In this document: piece by piece, positions 1-12,205 of the stretch
Layout of the letters: each line of letters starts with the position of its first letter
Numbering within the stretch: the first letter of the stretch is position 1
Origin: Burkholderiales bacterium
GTDB lineage: Bacteria > Pseudomonadota > Gammaproteobacteria > Burkholderiales > Burkholderiaceae_D
Reading direction: 5' to 3'
DNA: 33,415 nt
NCBI GenBank assembly: GCA_026399895.1
Contig: JAPLQC010000069.1
Location: forward strand, 1-33,415
The notes under the pieces: generated by a model
Seen by the model: only the letters and a program-made list of their open reading frames with translations
Databases searched by the model: none
What the model was told of the DNA's origin: nothing
Position numbers and translations under genes: made by a program

Positions 1-441
1 AGTAGCCCAGGTATCGACCATCGTGCCTTCATCGACATAAGCGCCGATGTTGACGAACGAAGGCATCAACACCACATTCTTGCCAATGAAACTGCCGCGA
101 CGAGCGACTGCTGGCGGCACCACTCGGAAGCCACCCTTTGCGAAATCGTCCGCGCTGTCGTTAGCGAACTTGGTGGGTACATTGTCATAGAACTGCATAC
201 CGCCGCCGCCCGGGATGGCGACGTTATCTTCCAGGCGGAATGACAGCAACACGGCCTTTTTGATCCATTGGTTGACGACCCAGCTGCCGCTATCTTTTTG
301 TGCGACACGCAGGGTTCCTTGGTTCAGGCGTTCCAAAACCTCTGCAACCGCGTTTTTTACATCCGCTGGAGCAGATTTCGGCGAAAAATTAGTCCGCTCT
401 TCCCAGGCGTTATCGATGAGGTTTTGTAGTTGTTGGGTCAT
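1..441 (-). CDS. dapD: 2,3,4,5-tetrahydropyridine-2,6-dicarboxylate N-succinyltransferase (DapD), 3' end missing
   Basis: DapD transfers succinyl from succinyl-CoA to tetrahydrodipicolinate in the succinylase branch of diaminopimelate/lysine synthesis in the cytoplasm. Only the first 147 residues are in the window; the gene runs off the left edge on the minus strand, so the C-terminal part is not seen. The visible protein starts [16 protein letters not shown] and contains [10 protein letters not shown], then the glycine run [17 protein letters not shown], then [20 protein letters not shown] and [18 protein letters not shown]. The last part is the beginning of the left-handed beta-helix and is typical of DapD. 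The ATG at 441-439 has a modest purine-rich stretch (AGAGAAG) upstream. It lies 58 bases downstream of dapC on the same strand, and dapC supplies the next enzyme of the same branch, so the two are probably co-transcribed. Confidence 0.95.
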   Translation of the reverse strand, partial: MTQQLQNLIDNAWEERTNFSPKSAPADVKNAVAEVLERLNQGTLRVAQKDSGSWVVNQWIKKAVLLSFRLEDNVAIPGGGGMQFYDNVPTKFANDSADDFAKGGFRVVPPAVARRGSFIGKNVVLMPSFVNIGAYVDEGTMVDTWAT

Positions 442-499
442 GGCTTCTCTTTATAAAAAACGACGATTGAATTCTTGTTAATGCTTAGCCCTACAGCGA

Positions 500-1702
500 T
501 CAGCCGGCTAGCTTGCGGGTGAAATCGACAATACGTTTCGCTGCCTCGAGGCACTCGTCAACTTCTGCGACCAGCGCCATTCGAATACGATTCGCCCCCG
601 GATTCAAACCATGCGCATCACGCGCAACATAGCTGCCGGGCAAAACCGTCACATTATATTCGGCGTACAGTCGCTTAGCGTATTCAGCGTCAGTGATGTT
701 CGCGAGCTTATCGACCTTGGCCCATAGGTAAAAACCAGCGTCAGGCAACGCGACATCCAGCACCTCGGCCAACATAGGGGTCACTTGTTTGAACTTCTGA
801 ATGTATTTTTCGCGGTTTTGCTGGACGTGATGTTCATCGTTCCATGCAGCGATTGAGGCGGCTTGAATTGATGGACTCATCGCACTGCCGTGGTAGGTAC
901 GATAAAGCAGGAACTGCTTCAAGATGGCTGCGTCACCGGCCACAAAGCCAGAGCGCATACCGGGTACGTTCGAACGCTTCGACAAACTTGAAAACGCGAT
1001 CAAGCGCTGGTAACCACGACCCAGTTGGTGCGCCGCCTGCAGCGCGCCGAGCGGTTGGCTATCGCCAAAGTAGATCTCGGAGTAGCACTCATCGGATGCA
1101 ATCACGAAGCCATGCTGGTCAGAGAGCGAGAAAAGTGTTTTCCAATCGTTTAGCGTGAGCACTGCGCCCGTCGGGTTGCCCGGTGTACAGATGTAAAGTA
1201 GCTGCACCCGGGGCCAGACCTCGGCCGGTACGTTGGAAAAGTCTGGCGCGAAATTGCGATCGGGATCTGAATTAACAAAAAATGGCTCGGCGCCAGCCAG
1301 AAAAGCCGCGCCCTCATAGATTTGATAAAACGGATTAGGGCAGACCACCACCGCCTTGGCCGCGGGGTCAATCACCACCTGCGCCAGCGCGAACAAGGCC
1401 TCGCGCGAGCCATTCACTGGCAGCACCTCGGTGGCCGGGTTGAGCGCGGGTAGGTCGTAGCGGCGCTCCAGCCAGTTGCAGATGGCTTGGCGCAGTTGGT
1501 CCGTACCGGCGGTGGTTGGATACGTGGCCAGACCCGACAGGTTATCCGCCAGCGCCTGTTGAATAAATGTCGGGGTGGGGTGCTTGGGCTCACCGATGCC
1601 CAAACTAATCGGGCTGAAATCGGGATTCGGCGTGACGCCGCCAAAAAGCTGGCGCAGCTTTTCAAAAGGATAAGGCTGGAGCTTGGAGAGCAGCGGATTC
1701 AC
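500..1702 (-). CDS. dapC: Succinyldiaminopimelate aminotransferase (DapC), class I/II PLP enzyme
   Basis: DapC is a cytoplasmic PLP aminotransferase that converts N-succinyl-2-amino-6-ketopimelate to N-succinyl-LL-diaminopimelate, the step after DapD. The 400-residue product has the fold-type I aminotransferase landmarks: SLGIGEPKH near 33-41, the N176 motif CTPGNPTG, the D204/Y207 region ASDECYSEIY, and the PLP-binding lysine K242 in SSLSKRSNVPGMRSG. Start is a GTG at 1702-1700, giving MNPLLSKLQPYPFEKL, the usual N-terminus of this family; no strong Shine-Dalgarno sequence is visible. The family contains several similar aminotransferases, so the specific substrate rests on the sequence style and the adjacent dapD. 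A perfect TATAAT lies 37 bases upstream on the same strand. Confidence 0.9.
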   Translation of the reverse strand: MNPLLSKLQPYPFEKLRQLFGGVTPNPDFSPISLGIGEPKHPTPTFIQQALADNLSGLATYPTTAGTDQLRQAICNWLERRYDLPALNPATEVLPVNGSREALFALAQVVIDPAAKAVVVCPNPFYQIYEGAAFLAGAEPFFVNSDPDRNFAPDFSNVPAEVWPRVQLLYICTPGNPTGAVLTLNDWKTLFSLSDQHGFVIASDECYSEIYFGDSQPLGALQAAHQLGRGYQRLIAFSSLSKRSNVPGMRSGFVAGDAAILKQFLLYRTYHGSAMSPSIQAASIAAWNDEHHVQQNREKYIQKFKQVTPMLAEVLDVALPDAGFYLWAKVDKLANITDAEYAKRLYAEYNVTVLPGSYVARDAHGLNPGANRIRMALVAEVDECLEAAKRIVDFTRKLAG

Positions 1703-1739
1703 GGCGAATTGGCGTTAGGGTTTCAGGAAAAAGCCGCTG

Positions 1740-1745
1740 ATTATA
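1740..1745 (-). promoter_or_regulatory. Candidate -10 box for the dapC-dapD transcript
   Basis: On the minus strand this reads TATAAT, a perfect sigma70 -10 hexamer, in the 138-base gap between the divergent genes dapC and smc. No convincing -35 element is seen 16-18 bases upstream, so it may be weak or activator-dependent. The distance to the dapC GTG leaves a short leader. Confidence 0.4.
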
Positions 1746-1840
1746 CTGTTGGCTCACCCCCCAATGTTATGATGACGCCGCTTCGAAATTCACCTGCCGG
1801 GCCTGCCGCCCGGTTTCTCTTTTTATAAGTTGGAAAAGTC

Positions 1841-4800
1841 GTGCGGTTAACGTCAATCAAACTCTCCGGTTTCAAGTCTTTCGTCGACCCGACAAATTTT
1901 CAGGTGCCTGGCCAGTTGGTGGGTGTCGTCGGGCCCAATGGCTGCGGCAAGTCGAACATCATCGATGCGGTCCGCTGGGTGCTCGGTGAATCCAAGGCCT
2001 CCGAGCTGCGCGGCGAGTCGATGCAGGATGTCATTTTCAACGGCACCACTAACCGCAAGCCAGCCGGACGGGCTTCGGTAGAGCTGCTGTTCGACAACAC
2101 GGCAGGTAAAGCCGCAGGGCAGTGGAGCACGTTTGCCGAAATTTCGGTGAAGCGGACGCTCACGCGTGACGGCACCTCCACGTACTACATCAACAACCAA
2201 GCGGTCCGCCGTCGCGACATTCAAGACATTTTCTTGGGTACCGGCCTCGGTCCGCGTGCCTACGCCATCATTGGGCAGGGCATGATCTCGCGCATCATTG
2301 AGGCGCGGCCGGAAGAGCTACGAATTTTTCTGGAAGAGGCTGCAGGTGTATCGAAGTACAAAGAGCGTCGCCGCGAAACAGAAAATCGTCTGCAAGACAC
2401 CCGTGAAAACTTGCAACGCGTCGATGACATTCTGCGCGAGCTGAATCAAAACGTCGTCAAGCTGGAGAAGCAGGCCGAGGTCGCACAGAAGTATCACGAG
2501 CTGCAATCCGAGCAAGATGAGAAACAGAAACTGCTGTGGCTGCTGAGAAAAAACGAGGCCGCTAACGAGCAGCAAAAATTCCTGCGCGATATCGATAAGG
2601 CCCAGATCGAGCTGGAAGAGCAAACAGCCAAGCTGCGCCATGTCGAAGCCGAGTTGGAGCAGCTGCGGCAGGAACATTACGCCGCTGGCGATCGCATGCA
2701 TCAGGCGCAAGGCGCCTTGTACCAAACCAATGCGGAGATCGGTAGCCTGGAGGCGCAGATTCGGTTCGTTATCGAGTCGCGTACCCGTCTGCAGACGCAG
2801 CTCAATTCTTTGACTGCGCAACGCGAGCAGTGGCAGCGTCAGAGCACACAGTTCGAGGCAGAGCTGGAACAAGCTGAGACTGATCTGGCATCACATGGCG
2901 CGCGCGTGAGTGAGGCGCAGCAGGTATTACAAAGTAAGCAGGCATCGCTGCCGGAGATTGAAGAATCCTGGCGCAACGCGCAGCTGGCGACTACCGAATC
3001 GCGCTCGCGCATTATGCAGGTGCAGCAGCGTATCGAGCTTGAGTCGACGCATCAGCGTAATGCATCCAGTATTCTCGCAACGCTGACACAGCGCCGCGAA
3101 CGGCTTGCGCAAGAAAAGAACGCACTGTCTTTGCCAGACACCGCGCATCTGAGTAACTTGAAGTCGCAGGTAGAGCAAAAGCAAACGCAACTCGAACAGT
3201 CGCAGGCAGAGCTTTCGGCGGCACGTGAGCAGCAGCCATTGCTGGAGCAGGAGCGTCGTGATGCGCAGGAATCAGTTAACACTGAAACCGCCAAGCATGC
3301 GCAGTTCGAAGCAAGGTTGGCTGCATTGAAGCAGCTGCAGGAAAACGTACAAACCGAAGGTAAGGTCGCGCCTTGGCTGAACAAGCATGAACTCGGCAAG
3401 CTGCCGCGTTTGTGGCAAAAGCTGTCGATCGAGCCGGGTTGGGAAGTTGCGCTGGAATCGGTGCTGCGTGAGCGCACGGGCGCGTTGGAAGTTTCCAATC
3501 TCGATTGGGCAAAAGCATTTTTTGGGGATGCCCCGCCTGCCAAGTTATCGCTGTACTCCTTGAGCGGTACGTCGAGCGCCAACGAGTCCGCACCATCTGG
3601 CCTGAAATCCTTGATGTCCATGATGAAGGTGGATGACCCCGGCTTGCGCGCACTGCTACAAGACTGGCTACATCAGGTGTATGTCGCTGACGATGCTGCG
3701 GGTGCTCTGGTGGAACGATCCAAGCTGCCTGTGGGCGCGACGCTGGTCACGCGCGAAGGGCATTTGATTAGTCGTTTGTCGGTGCGTTTCCATGCCTCGG
3801 ATTCCGAGCAGGATGGCATGCTGGCGCGCCAACAGGAAATCGATAACCTGGTTCGTCAGGTGCGCGCGCAACAGATGCTGGCGGATGAGGCGAGACAGCG
3901 TTCTGTACGGGCCGATGCCGCTCTGACTCAGGGCACGCAACGCCTAGAAGAACTCACACAGCGGGTCAGTGCGCAGCAGCAGACGCTGCATAGCTTGCAA
4001 ATGGATCTGTTAAAGCTGACTGAAGCGGTTGAGCGCTTTAGCGAGCGCAGCATACAGATCGGTAACGATCTGACCGAGATCGCTACGCAGGAAGCCGAGC
4101 AGCGTCAGCTGCAGACCAACGCCGAGCAGGCGCTCGAACAACTTGATACCGAACTGGCGAAGGTGCAGGAAGCGCACGAAGATGGTCAGACGGTGTATCT
4201 GGAGCGTGAAGCTGCACTGAATCAGGCGCGTGAGCATGTTCGCGAACTGGCGCTGGCGGCGCAGCAGGCGGAATTCGCGCTACGCGCTCATGAAAGCCGC
4301 ATCGAAGAATTGAAGCGCAATATCACTACTGCGCTGGAGCAATCAGCCCAACTGTTTGCCAGCATGGAGCAGGGCACGCTGGAGCTGGAGCAACTCGACG
4401 ACCGTACCGCACAAGCCGGATTACAAAGCTTGCTCGAGCAGCGCAGTCAGCAAGAGCTGGTGCTCTCGAATGCGCGCCACGAACTGGATCAGCTGACTCA
4501 GCGTATGCGTACCCACGACGAATCCAAACTCGCCGCCGAGCGTGGTCTGCAGCCGATTCGTGATCGCATTGTCGAGCTGCAGCTGAAAGAACAAGCTGCG
4601 CGCATGAATCAAGAGCAGTATGCCGAGTCGCTCGCGAACGCAAACGCCGACGAGGCAGCGCTGGCAGAAAAGCTAAGCGACGAGCTCCGCCCGTCTTATC
4701 TGCAAGGCGAGGTCACGCGACTGACCAATTCCATCAATGCGCTTGGCCCGGTGAACCTGGCCGCACTCGACGAGCTTGCGCAGGCAAGCGAACGCAAACA

Positions 4801-5368
4801 GTTCTTAGATGCGCAGAATGCCGATCTGACCGAGGCGATTACGACGCTCGAAAACGCGATCCACAAGATCGATATGGAAACGCGCGATCTGTTGAAAGAT
4901 ACCTTCGAGAAGGTCAATCAGCAGTTTGGAGAGCTGTTCCCGATTCTGTTCGGGGGTGGTACAGCCAAGCTGGTGATGACCGGCGAGGAGATTTTGGATT
5001 CCGGTGTTCAGGTGATGGCACAACCACCCGGCAAGAAGAACGCCACGATTCATTTGTTGTCCGGTGGCGAAAAAGCGCTGACCGCGACCGCGCTGGTGTT
5101 CTCTATCTTCCAGCTGAACCCGGCACCTTTCTGTTTGCTGGATGAGGTGGACGCGCCGCTGGATGATTCCAATACCGAGCGCTTTTGCAATATGGTGAAG
5201 AAAATGTCGGCCGCTACGCAGTTCTTGTTTATCTCACACAACAAGATTGCGATGGAGATGGCACAGCAGCTGATTGGGGTAACGATGCAGGAGCAGGGTG
5301 TCTCCCGCATTGTCGCGGTGGATATGGCGGCGGCCTCGAACTTCGCCGCCCAGCAGCAAGCAGCCTGA
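1841..5368 (+). CDS. smc: Chromosome segregation/condensin ATPase Smc
   Basis: Smc is the ATPase subunit of the bacterial Smc-ScpAB condensin, which organises and helps segregate the chromosome. The 1175-residue product has the full architecture. It has an N-terminal head with Walker A GPNGCGKSN (residues 31-39) and QGMISRIIEARPEE further on. Two long Gln/Glu/Arg-rich coiled coils flank a hinge at roughly 507-645. A C-terminal head carries the signature LSGGEKALTATAL (about 1073) and Walker B FCLLDEVDAPLDD (about 1097-1109). Start is the GTG at 1841 (MRLTSIKLSGFKSFVDP), the normal N-terminus of the family. Its TGA is followed immediately by the stop of a small gene on the other strand. Downstream zipA and ligA are its usual neighbours in Burkholderiales. 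Confidence 0.97.
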   Translation: MRLTSIKLSGFKSFVDPTNFQVPGQLVGVVGPNGCGKSNIIDAVRWVLGESKASELRGESMQDVIFNGTTNRKPAGRASVELLFDNTAGKAAGQWSTFAEISVKRTLTRDGTSTYYINNQAVRRRDIQDIFLGTGLGPRAYAIIGQGMISRIIEARPEELRIFLEEAAGVSKYKERRRETENRLQDTRENLQRVDDILRELNQNVVKLEKQAEVAQKYHELQSEQDEKQKLLWLLRKNEAANEQQKFLRDIDKAQIELEEQTAKLRHVEAELEQLRQEHYAAGDRMHQAQGALYQTNAEIGSLEAQIRFVIESRTRLQTQLNSLTAQREQWQRQSTQFEAELEQAETDLASHGARVSEAQQVLQSKQASLPEIEESWRNAQLATTESRSRIMQVQQRIELESTHQRNASSILATLTQRRERLAQEKNALSLPDTAHLSNLKSQVEQKQTQLEQSQAELSAAREQQPLLEQERRDAQESVNTETAKHAQFEARLAALKQLQENVQTEGKVAPWLNKHELGKLPRLWQKLSIEPGWEVALESVLRERTGALEVSNLDWAKAFFGDAPPAKLSLYSLSGTSSANESAPSGLKSLMSMMKVDDPGLRALLQDWLHQVYVADDAAGALVERSKLPVGATLVTREGHLISRLSVRFHASDSEQDGMLARQQEIDNLVRQVRAQQMLADEARQRSVRADAALTQGTQRLEELTQRVSAQQQTLHSLQMDLLKLTEAVERFSERSIQIGNDLTEIATQEAEQRQLQTNAEQALEQLDTELAKVQEAHEDGQTVYLEREAALNQAREHVRELALAAQQAEFALRAHESRIEELKRNITTALEQSAQLFASMEQGTLELEQLDDRTAQAGLQSLLEQRSQQELVLSNARHELDQLTQRMRTHDESKLAAERGLQPIRDRIVELQLKEQAARMNQEQYAESLANANADEAALAEKLSDELRPSYLQGEVTRLTNSINALGPVNLAALDELAQASERKQFLDAQNADLTEAITTLENAIHKIDMETRDLLKDTFEKVNQQFGELFPILFGGGTAKLVMTGEEILDSGVQVMAQPPGKKNATIHLLSGGEKALTATALVFSIFQLNPAPFCLLDEVDAPLDDSNTERFCNMVKKMSAATQFLFISHNKIAMEMAQQLIGVTMQEQGVSRIVAVDMAAASNFAAQQQAA

Positions 5369-5584
5369 TCAGTCGAAATTCAGCGCCGCGCGGGCCATGG
5401 CGGCGCGTTTTTGGTAATAGGCCTCGTTTTCTTCGGCCTCTCGCATGCGAGCGTTCTCGACGGCAGCGCAGATCAGGTAGTGTTCTTCTGCACGGTTGTG
5501 GTACCAGCGGCGGAGACGCCGGGTCCAGAACCGCAGCGACAACGTGTTCCAAGGGTTCAGCTTGATTCCAGTTGCGTTCGACAT
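5369..5584 (-). CDS. Small basic hypothetical protein, convergent with smc
   Basis: I do not recognise this 71-residue protein. It begins MSNATGIKLNPWNTLS, then has an Arg/Trp-rich stretch (FWTRRLRRWYHNR, about 19-31) and an Ala/Glu-rich part likely to be helical (EEHYLICAAVENARMREAEENEAYYQKR). It has no signal peptide, Cys pair or clear transmembrane helix. Evidence that it is real is the ribosome binding site: on the minus strand GGAGGA stands 6 bases before the ATG, among the best such sites in the window. It is also positioned exactly back-to-back with the smc stop codon, without overlap. An upstream TTGACA on the same strand could be its -35 element. No function is assigned. Confidence 0.7.
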   Translation of the reverse strand: MSNATGIKLNPWNTLSLRFWTRRLRRWYHNRAEEHYLICAAVENARMREAEENEAYYQKRAAMARAALNFD

Positions 5585-5646
5585 CCGTCTTCCTCCATGG
5601 GCAGGGCCAACGGAGTCTTATCGTAATGACAAAATCGCGGCTGCCA

Positions 5647-5678
5647 TTGACTATTGTCAACTTTCTTGTTTGACAATA
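5647..5678. promoter_or_regulatory. Overlapping inverted repeats (TTGAC/GTCAA) between a small gene and zipA
   Basis: Two perfect inverted repeats share one arm. The first is TTGAC-TATT-GTCAA (5647-5660). The second is TATTGTCAA, 9-base spacer, TTGACAATA (5652-5660 with 5670-5678). Only one can fold at a time in RNA, and neither is followed by a long T run, so a simple terminator is unlikely. The TTGACA hexamers could serve as -35 boxes on either strand: on the minus strand for the 71-residue gene, on the plus strand (TTGTCA, 17 bases, TATTTC) for zipA. A dimeric repressor site is the simplest alternative. Confidence 0.5.
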
Positions 5679-5754
5679 TTTCGGTGGCGGGCGTGGCCAG
5701 CGATTCGGCAGCGGTTTGACGCACGTGCGCGGGTAATGCGGGGGCGATCTCCGT

Positions 5755-5760
5755 TAAAAT
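5755..5760 (+). promoter_or_regulatory. Possible -10 box upstream of zipA
   Basis: TAAAAT stands 35 bases before the zipA ATG and would give a short leader. No good -35 hexamer is found at 16-18 bases. A 10-base palindrome CGCACGTGCG (5720-5729), joined to a TTGAC at 5716-5720, lies about 25 bases upstream and could bind a regulator. This is a weak call. Confidence 0.25.
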
Positions 5761-5795
5761 GTTTCTTTATTGAATAGTCTCGACAGAGAACGCGA

Positions 5796-9782
<3,987 letters not shown>

Positions 9783-9783
9783 G

Positions 9784-10320
9784 ATGGCCATCCGCGAGAT
9801 TTTGAAAATGGGCGACCCGCGCTTACTGCGCGTGGCGGAGCCAGTCACTGAGTTTGATACGCCTTCTCTGCATGCGCTAATCGCCGATATGTTTGACACC
9901 ATGCACGCTGCCAATGGTGCCGGTCTGGCTGCGCCGCAGATCGGTGTCAATCTTCAATTAGTCATCTATGGCTTCAAGAAGAATGATCGCTACCCGGACG
10001 CGCCAGCGGTACCTGAAACCGTGCTGCTAAATCCAGTGCTCGAACCCCTGTCAGATGACATGGAAGATGGCTGGGAGGGTTGTCTCTCGGTACCCGGCTT
10101 GCGCGGGGTAGTGCCGCGCCATGCAAGGCTTCGATACAGCGGCGTTGACCCGTATGGCAAACCCATCGATAGGGAGGTTGACGGCTTCCACGCACGGGTT
10201 GTTCAGCATGAGTGTGATCACCTGATCGGCGTGTTGTACCCAATGCGGGTCAGGGATTTCAGCAGGTTTGGCTACACCGAAGTGCTGTTCCCCGGCATGG
10301 ATCCGGCGGCAGACGACTGA
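9784..10320 (+). CDS. def: Peptide deformylase
   Basis: Peptide deformylase removes the formyl group from the N-terminal methionine of nascent proteins, a prerequisite for methionine aminopeptidase (map lies further along). The three metal-site motifs are intact: [11 protein letters not shown] (about 45-55), EGCLS with the ligand C100, and HECDH with H142, E143 and H146. At 178 residues it is of ordinary length. It is not next to fmt as the housekeeping copy often is, so this may be a second deformylase; the window cannot decide. It follows galU by one base, suggesting a galU-def cotranscript. Calling it def rather than a numbered paralogue is a guess. Confidence 0.94.
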   Translation: MAIREILKMGDPRLLRVAEPVTEFDTPSLHALIADMFDTMHAANGAGLAAPQIGVNLQLVIYGFKKNDRYPDAPAVPETVLLNPVLEPLSDDMEDGWEGCLSVPGLRGVVPRHARLRYSGVDPYGKPIDREVDGFHARVVQHECDHLIGVLYPMRVRDFSRFGYTEVLFPGMDPAADD

Positions 10321-10339
10321 TGCTGTTGTAATTATTGCA

Positions 10340-10383
10340 TTGATTCTTAAGAAATTTTGGGATAGTATTCTTTCTCAGGAAAG
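10340..10383 (+). promoter_or_regulatory. Sigma70-type promoter and operator palindromes of the toxin-antitoxin operon
   Basis: TTGATT (10340-10345) and TAGTAT (10363-10368) are separated by exactly 17 bases, a strong sigma70 arrangement in a locally AT-rich stretch. The perfect palindrome TTCTTAAGAA (10344-10353) sits over the -35/spacer region. A second inverted repeat, CTTTC-TCAG-GAAAG (10370-10383), covers the expected transcription start and the ribosome binding site. Both are well placed for autorepression by the antitoxin, as is common in such operons. That binding is inferred. Confidence 0.65.
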
Positions 10384-10393
10384 GATGATTCCC

Positions 10394-10774
10394 ATGCTCG
10401 CCGAAACCTCAAACCAAAGCACAGTGCCGAAACCCGCTGCGGTCTTGGCTAAAGCCGTCACACGGGCGACTGAGCATCTGGGTATTTCTCAGCAACTGCT
10501 AGGAAAGATCCTCGGTCTTAGCCCGGCAACAGTCTCCCGCTTGTATGCGGGTAGTTACCAGCTCGATCCCCGGCGCAAGGAATGGGACTTGGCACTGTTG
10601 TTCGTCCGGGCATTCAGGTCACTTGATTCGATTGTCGGAGACTCACGCTCGGCCCGTGCTTGGCTGCAAAGCGACAATCTCGCGCTCAATGCGCGCCCGA
10701 TCGATTTATTGTGCGATACGGAGGGCTTGGTTAGTGTTGTCCACTACTTGGACGCCTCACGCGCTGTCGGCTGA
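10394..10774 (+). CDS. Xre/MbcA/ParS-type antitoxin of a RES toxin-antitoxin pair
   Basis: This 126-residue protein is the expected antitoxin of the following RES toxin. It has a helix-turn-helix-like region (LGISQQLLGKILGLSPATVSRLYAG, about 29-53, given here in part as LGISQQLLGKILGL) and a C-terminal DUF2384/MbcA-type domain. That domain contains SRSARAWLQSDNLALNARPIDLL and a final [16 protein letters not shown]; it is the part that covers the toxin active site in studied family members. The ATG at 10394 is preferred because AAGGA lies 8 bases before it. The in-frame ATG at 10385 (129 residues) is possible but has only a 4-base gap from AGGA. The longer open frame reaching back into def has no support. 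It overlaps the toxin gene by 41 bases. Confidence 0.88.
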   Translation: MLAETSNQSTVPKPAAVLAKAVTRATEHLGISQQLLGKILGLSPATVSRLYAGSYQLDPRRKEWDLALLFVRAFRSLDSIVGDSRSARAWLQSDNLALNARPIDLLCDTEGLVSVVHYLDASRAVG

Positions 10775-11459
10775 GTCGCGTCTGTGGCAGTGCTTGGCTT
10801 GGCGCATGGTCGAGTCGCAGCATATTGCGGCAACGATGAAACTGGTTGACACGCGTGATGAGCAAGATGTTCTCGAGTCATTACTTGACCAAGACAAGCC
10901 CGCAAGGGCAATCGACACGAGCCAGTTGCACTATTTGTTGGCAACGCCATTTCGCTATTCTCCGTTAAGAACGGGCTCACGTTTTCGCGCTTACGCTGAT
11001 CCCGGTGTCTATTACGCGGCGGAGTCTGTGCAAACTGCAGCAGCAGAACTGGGCTATTGGCGATGGAGATTTCTAATGGATGCTCCAAGTCTGGAAAGAC
11101 TCGGCCCCGTTGCGCATACCGCCTTCAACGTCAAGATGTCGACTACGGCGATTGATCTGCGCGAGGAAAGCTTTGATCTCGATCTCAAACGCTGGCGAGT
11201 TTCGTCCGACTACGCATCGACGCAAAATTTGGCGCGCGTGGCGCGGCAGGCTGAGATCGGTAGTATTGTTTACCCATCGGCTCGTGATCCAGAGCCGGCT
11301 TGTTGTATTGCCTTGTTATTCCCGTCAGGATTCGCTCGGAAAAAACCTGAGCCCATCAGCGAGACTTGGTATCTGGCTGTATCAAGCGAAGAAGTAGTCT
11401 GGCGGCGCGATCATCAGTCGATACGCTTTTCAACGCAGCTGTGGTCCAACGCAGACTAG
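10734..11459 (+). CDS. RES-domain toxin (NAD+-degrading family)
   Basis: RES toxins of the MbcT/ParT/Res type kill or arrest cells by attacking NAD+ or by ADP-ribosylation; which applies here is not known from sequence. The 241-residue product contains the family blocks WRMVESQH (about 23-30) and [10 protein letters not shown]. It also has [12 protein letters not shown] followed by [18 protein letters not shown] (R83/R85, Y93, E97), which carries the Arg and Glu that name the family, and [19 protein letters not shown], a likely site for the Ser. The start is a GTG at 10734, chosen because GGAGGG stands 8 bases upstream and because the [12 protein letters not shown] segment before WRMVE looks family-like. 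It lies inside the antitoxin gene, so antitoxin is translated first. Its stop shares the bases CTAG with the convergent gene. Confidence 0.88.
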   Translation: MLSTTWTPHALSAESRLWQCLAWRMVESQHIAATMKLVDTRDEQDVLESLLDQDKPARAIDTSQLHYLLATPFRYSPLRTGSRFRAYADPGVYYAAESVQTAAAELGYWRWRFLMDAPSLERLGPVAHTAFNVKMSTTAIDLREESFDLDLKRWRVSSDYASTQNLARVARQAEIGSIVYPSARDPEPACCIALLFPSGFARKKPEPISETWYLAVSSEEVVWRRDHQSIRFSTQLWSNAD

Positions 11460-12202
11460 AACTTTTCAATTTCTGCTAGATACCGCCACTGCCCAACCGG
11501 CAAGTCGCCCAGTTTTACATTGCCTATACGCACCCGTTTCAGGCCGATCACTTGCAGCCCAACCAGTTCGCACATACGGCGGATTTGTCGCTTCTTTCCT
11601 TCGCGCAGGATGAACCGCAACTGATCATCGTTTTGCCAGCTCACTTTCGCCGGAAGAAGTGGGCTGCCATCCAGCGAGAGGCCATGATTCAAGCGTTTCA
11701 GATCAGCGTCCGGCAGCTTGCCATGTCTCAGATACTTCACCCGCACCAGATATTCTTTTTCGATCAGGCGATCTTCACCGATCAACTGTTTTGCAATCCG
11801 GCCGTCCTGCGTTAACACCAACAGCCCAACGGAATCGATATCAAGCCGACCGGCGGGAACCAGGCTCTTTAACTGTGACGCTGAAAACTGTGTGGGCGAT
11901 GCGTCTTCGCTCCAGCGAGTTTCCGGACTCACCAGCGTGAAGGCGGGTTTGTAGCCATCTTCCGCTTGCCCGCTCACAAAACCCATCGGCTTATTCAGTA
12001 GCACCGTAACGCGTTTGGCTTGTTGTGCCTGCGCTTGTTTTTCGATTGAGATTTTTTGGTGGGGCAGTACTTTGCTGCCTAGCTCTGAAATGACTTGCCC
12101 ATCCACGCGCACCCAGCCCTTGGCGATCCACTCATCGGCTTCACGGCGCGAGCAAAGCCCAAGCTCGGACATACGTTTTGAAAGGCGTAGCGGTTCAGTC
12201 AT
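11456..12202 (-). CDS. RsuA/RluF-family rRNA pseudouridine synthase
   Basis: Enzymes of this family isomerise a specific uridine in rRNA (or tRNA) to pseudouridine. The 248-residue protein has an N-terminal S4 RNA-binding domain (about 5-50: [20 protein letters not shown]). The catalytic domain carries the nucleophile D121 in [16 protein letters not shown], and the C-terminal block [18 protein letters not shown] is present. The closest remembered relatives are RluF (23S U2604) and RsuA/RluB; the exact target cannot be settled here, so no symbol is given. It is the last gene of the minus-strand run map-glnD-this gene, starting 3 bases after the glnD stop, and is probably co-transcribed with them. 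It converges on the RES toxin. Confidence 0.9.
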   Translation of the reverse strand: MTEPLRLSKRMSELGLCSRREADEWIAKGWVRVDGQVISELGSKVLPHQKISIEKQAQAQQAKRVTVLLNKPMGFVSGQAEDGYKPAFTLVSPETRWSEDASPTQFSASQLKSLVPAGRLDIDSVGLLVLTQDGRIAKQLIGEDRLIEKEYLVRVKYLRHGKLPDADLKRLNHGLSLDGSPLLPAKVSWQNDDQLRFILREGKKRQIRRMCELVGLQVIGLKRVRIGNVKLGDLPVGQWRYLAEIEKF

Positions 12203-12205
12203 TTT

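Noticed and set aside
5652..5681. The 9-base inverted repeat as an intrinsic terminator.
   Set aside because: The stem is AT-rich and followed by only three or four T residues on the plus strand and none on the minus strand.
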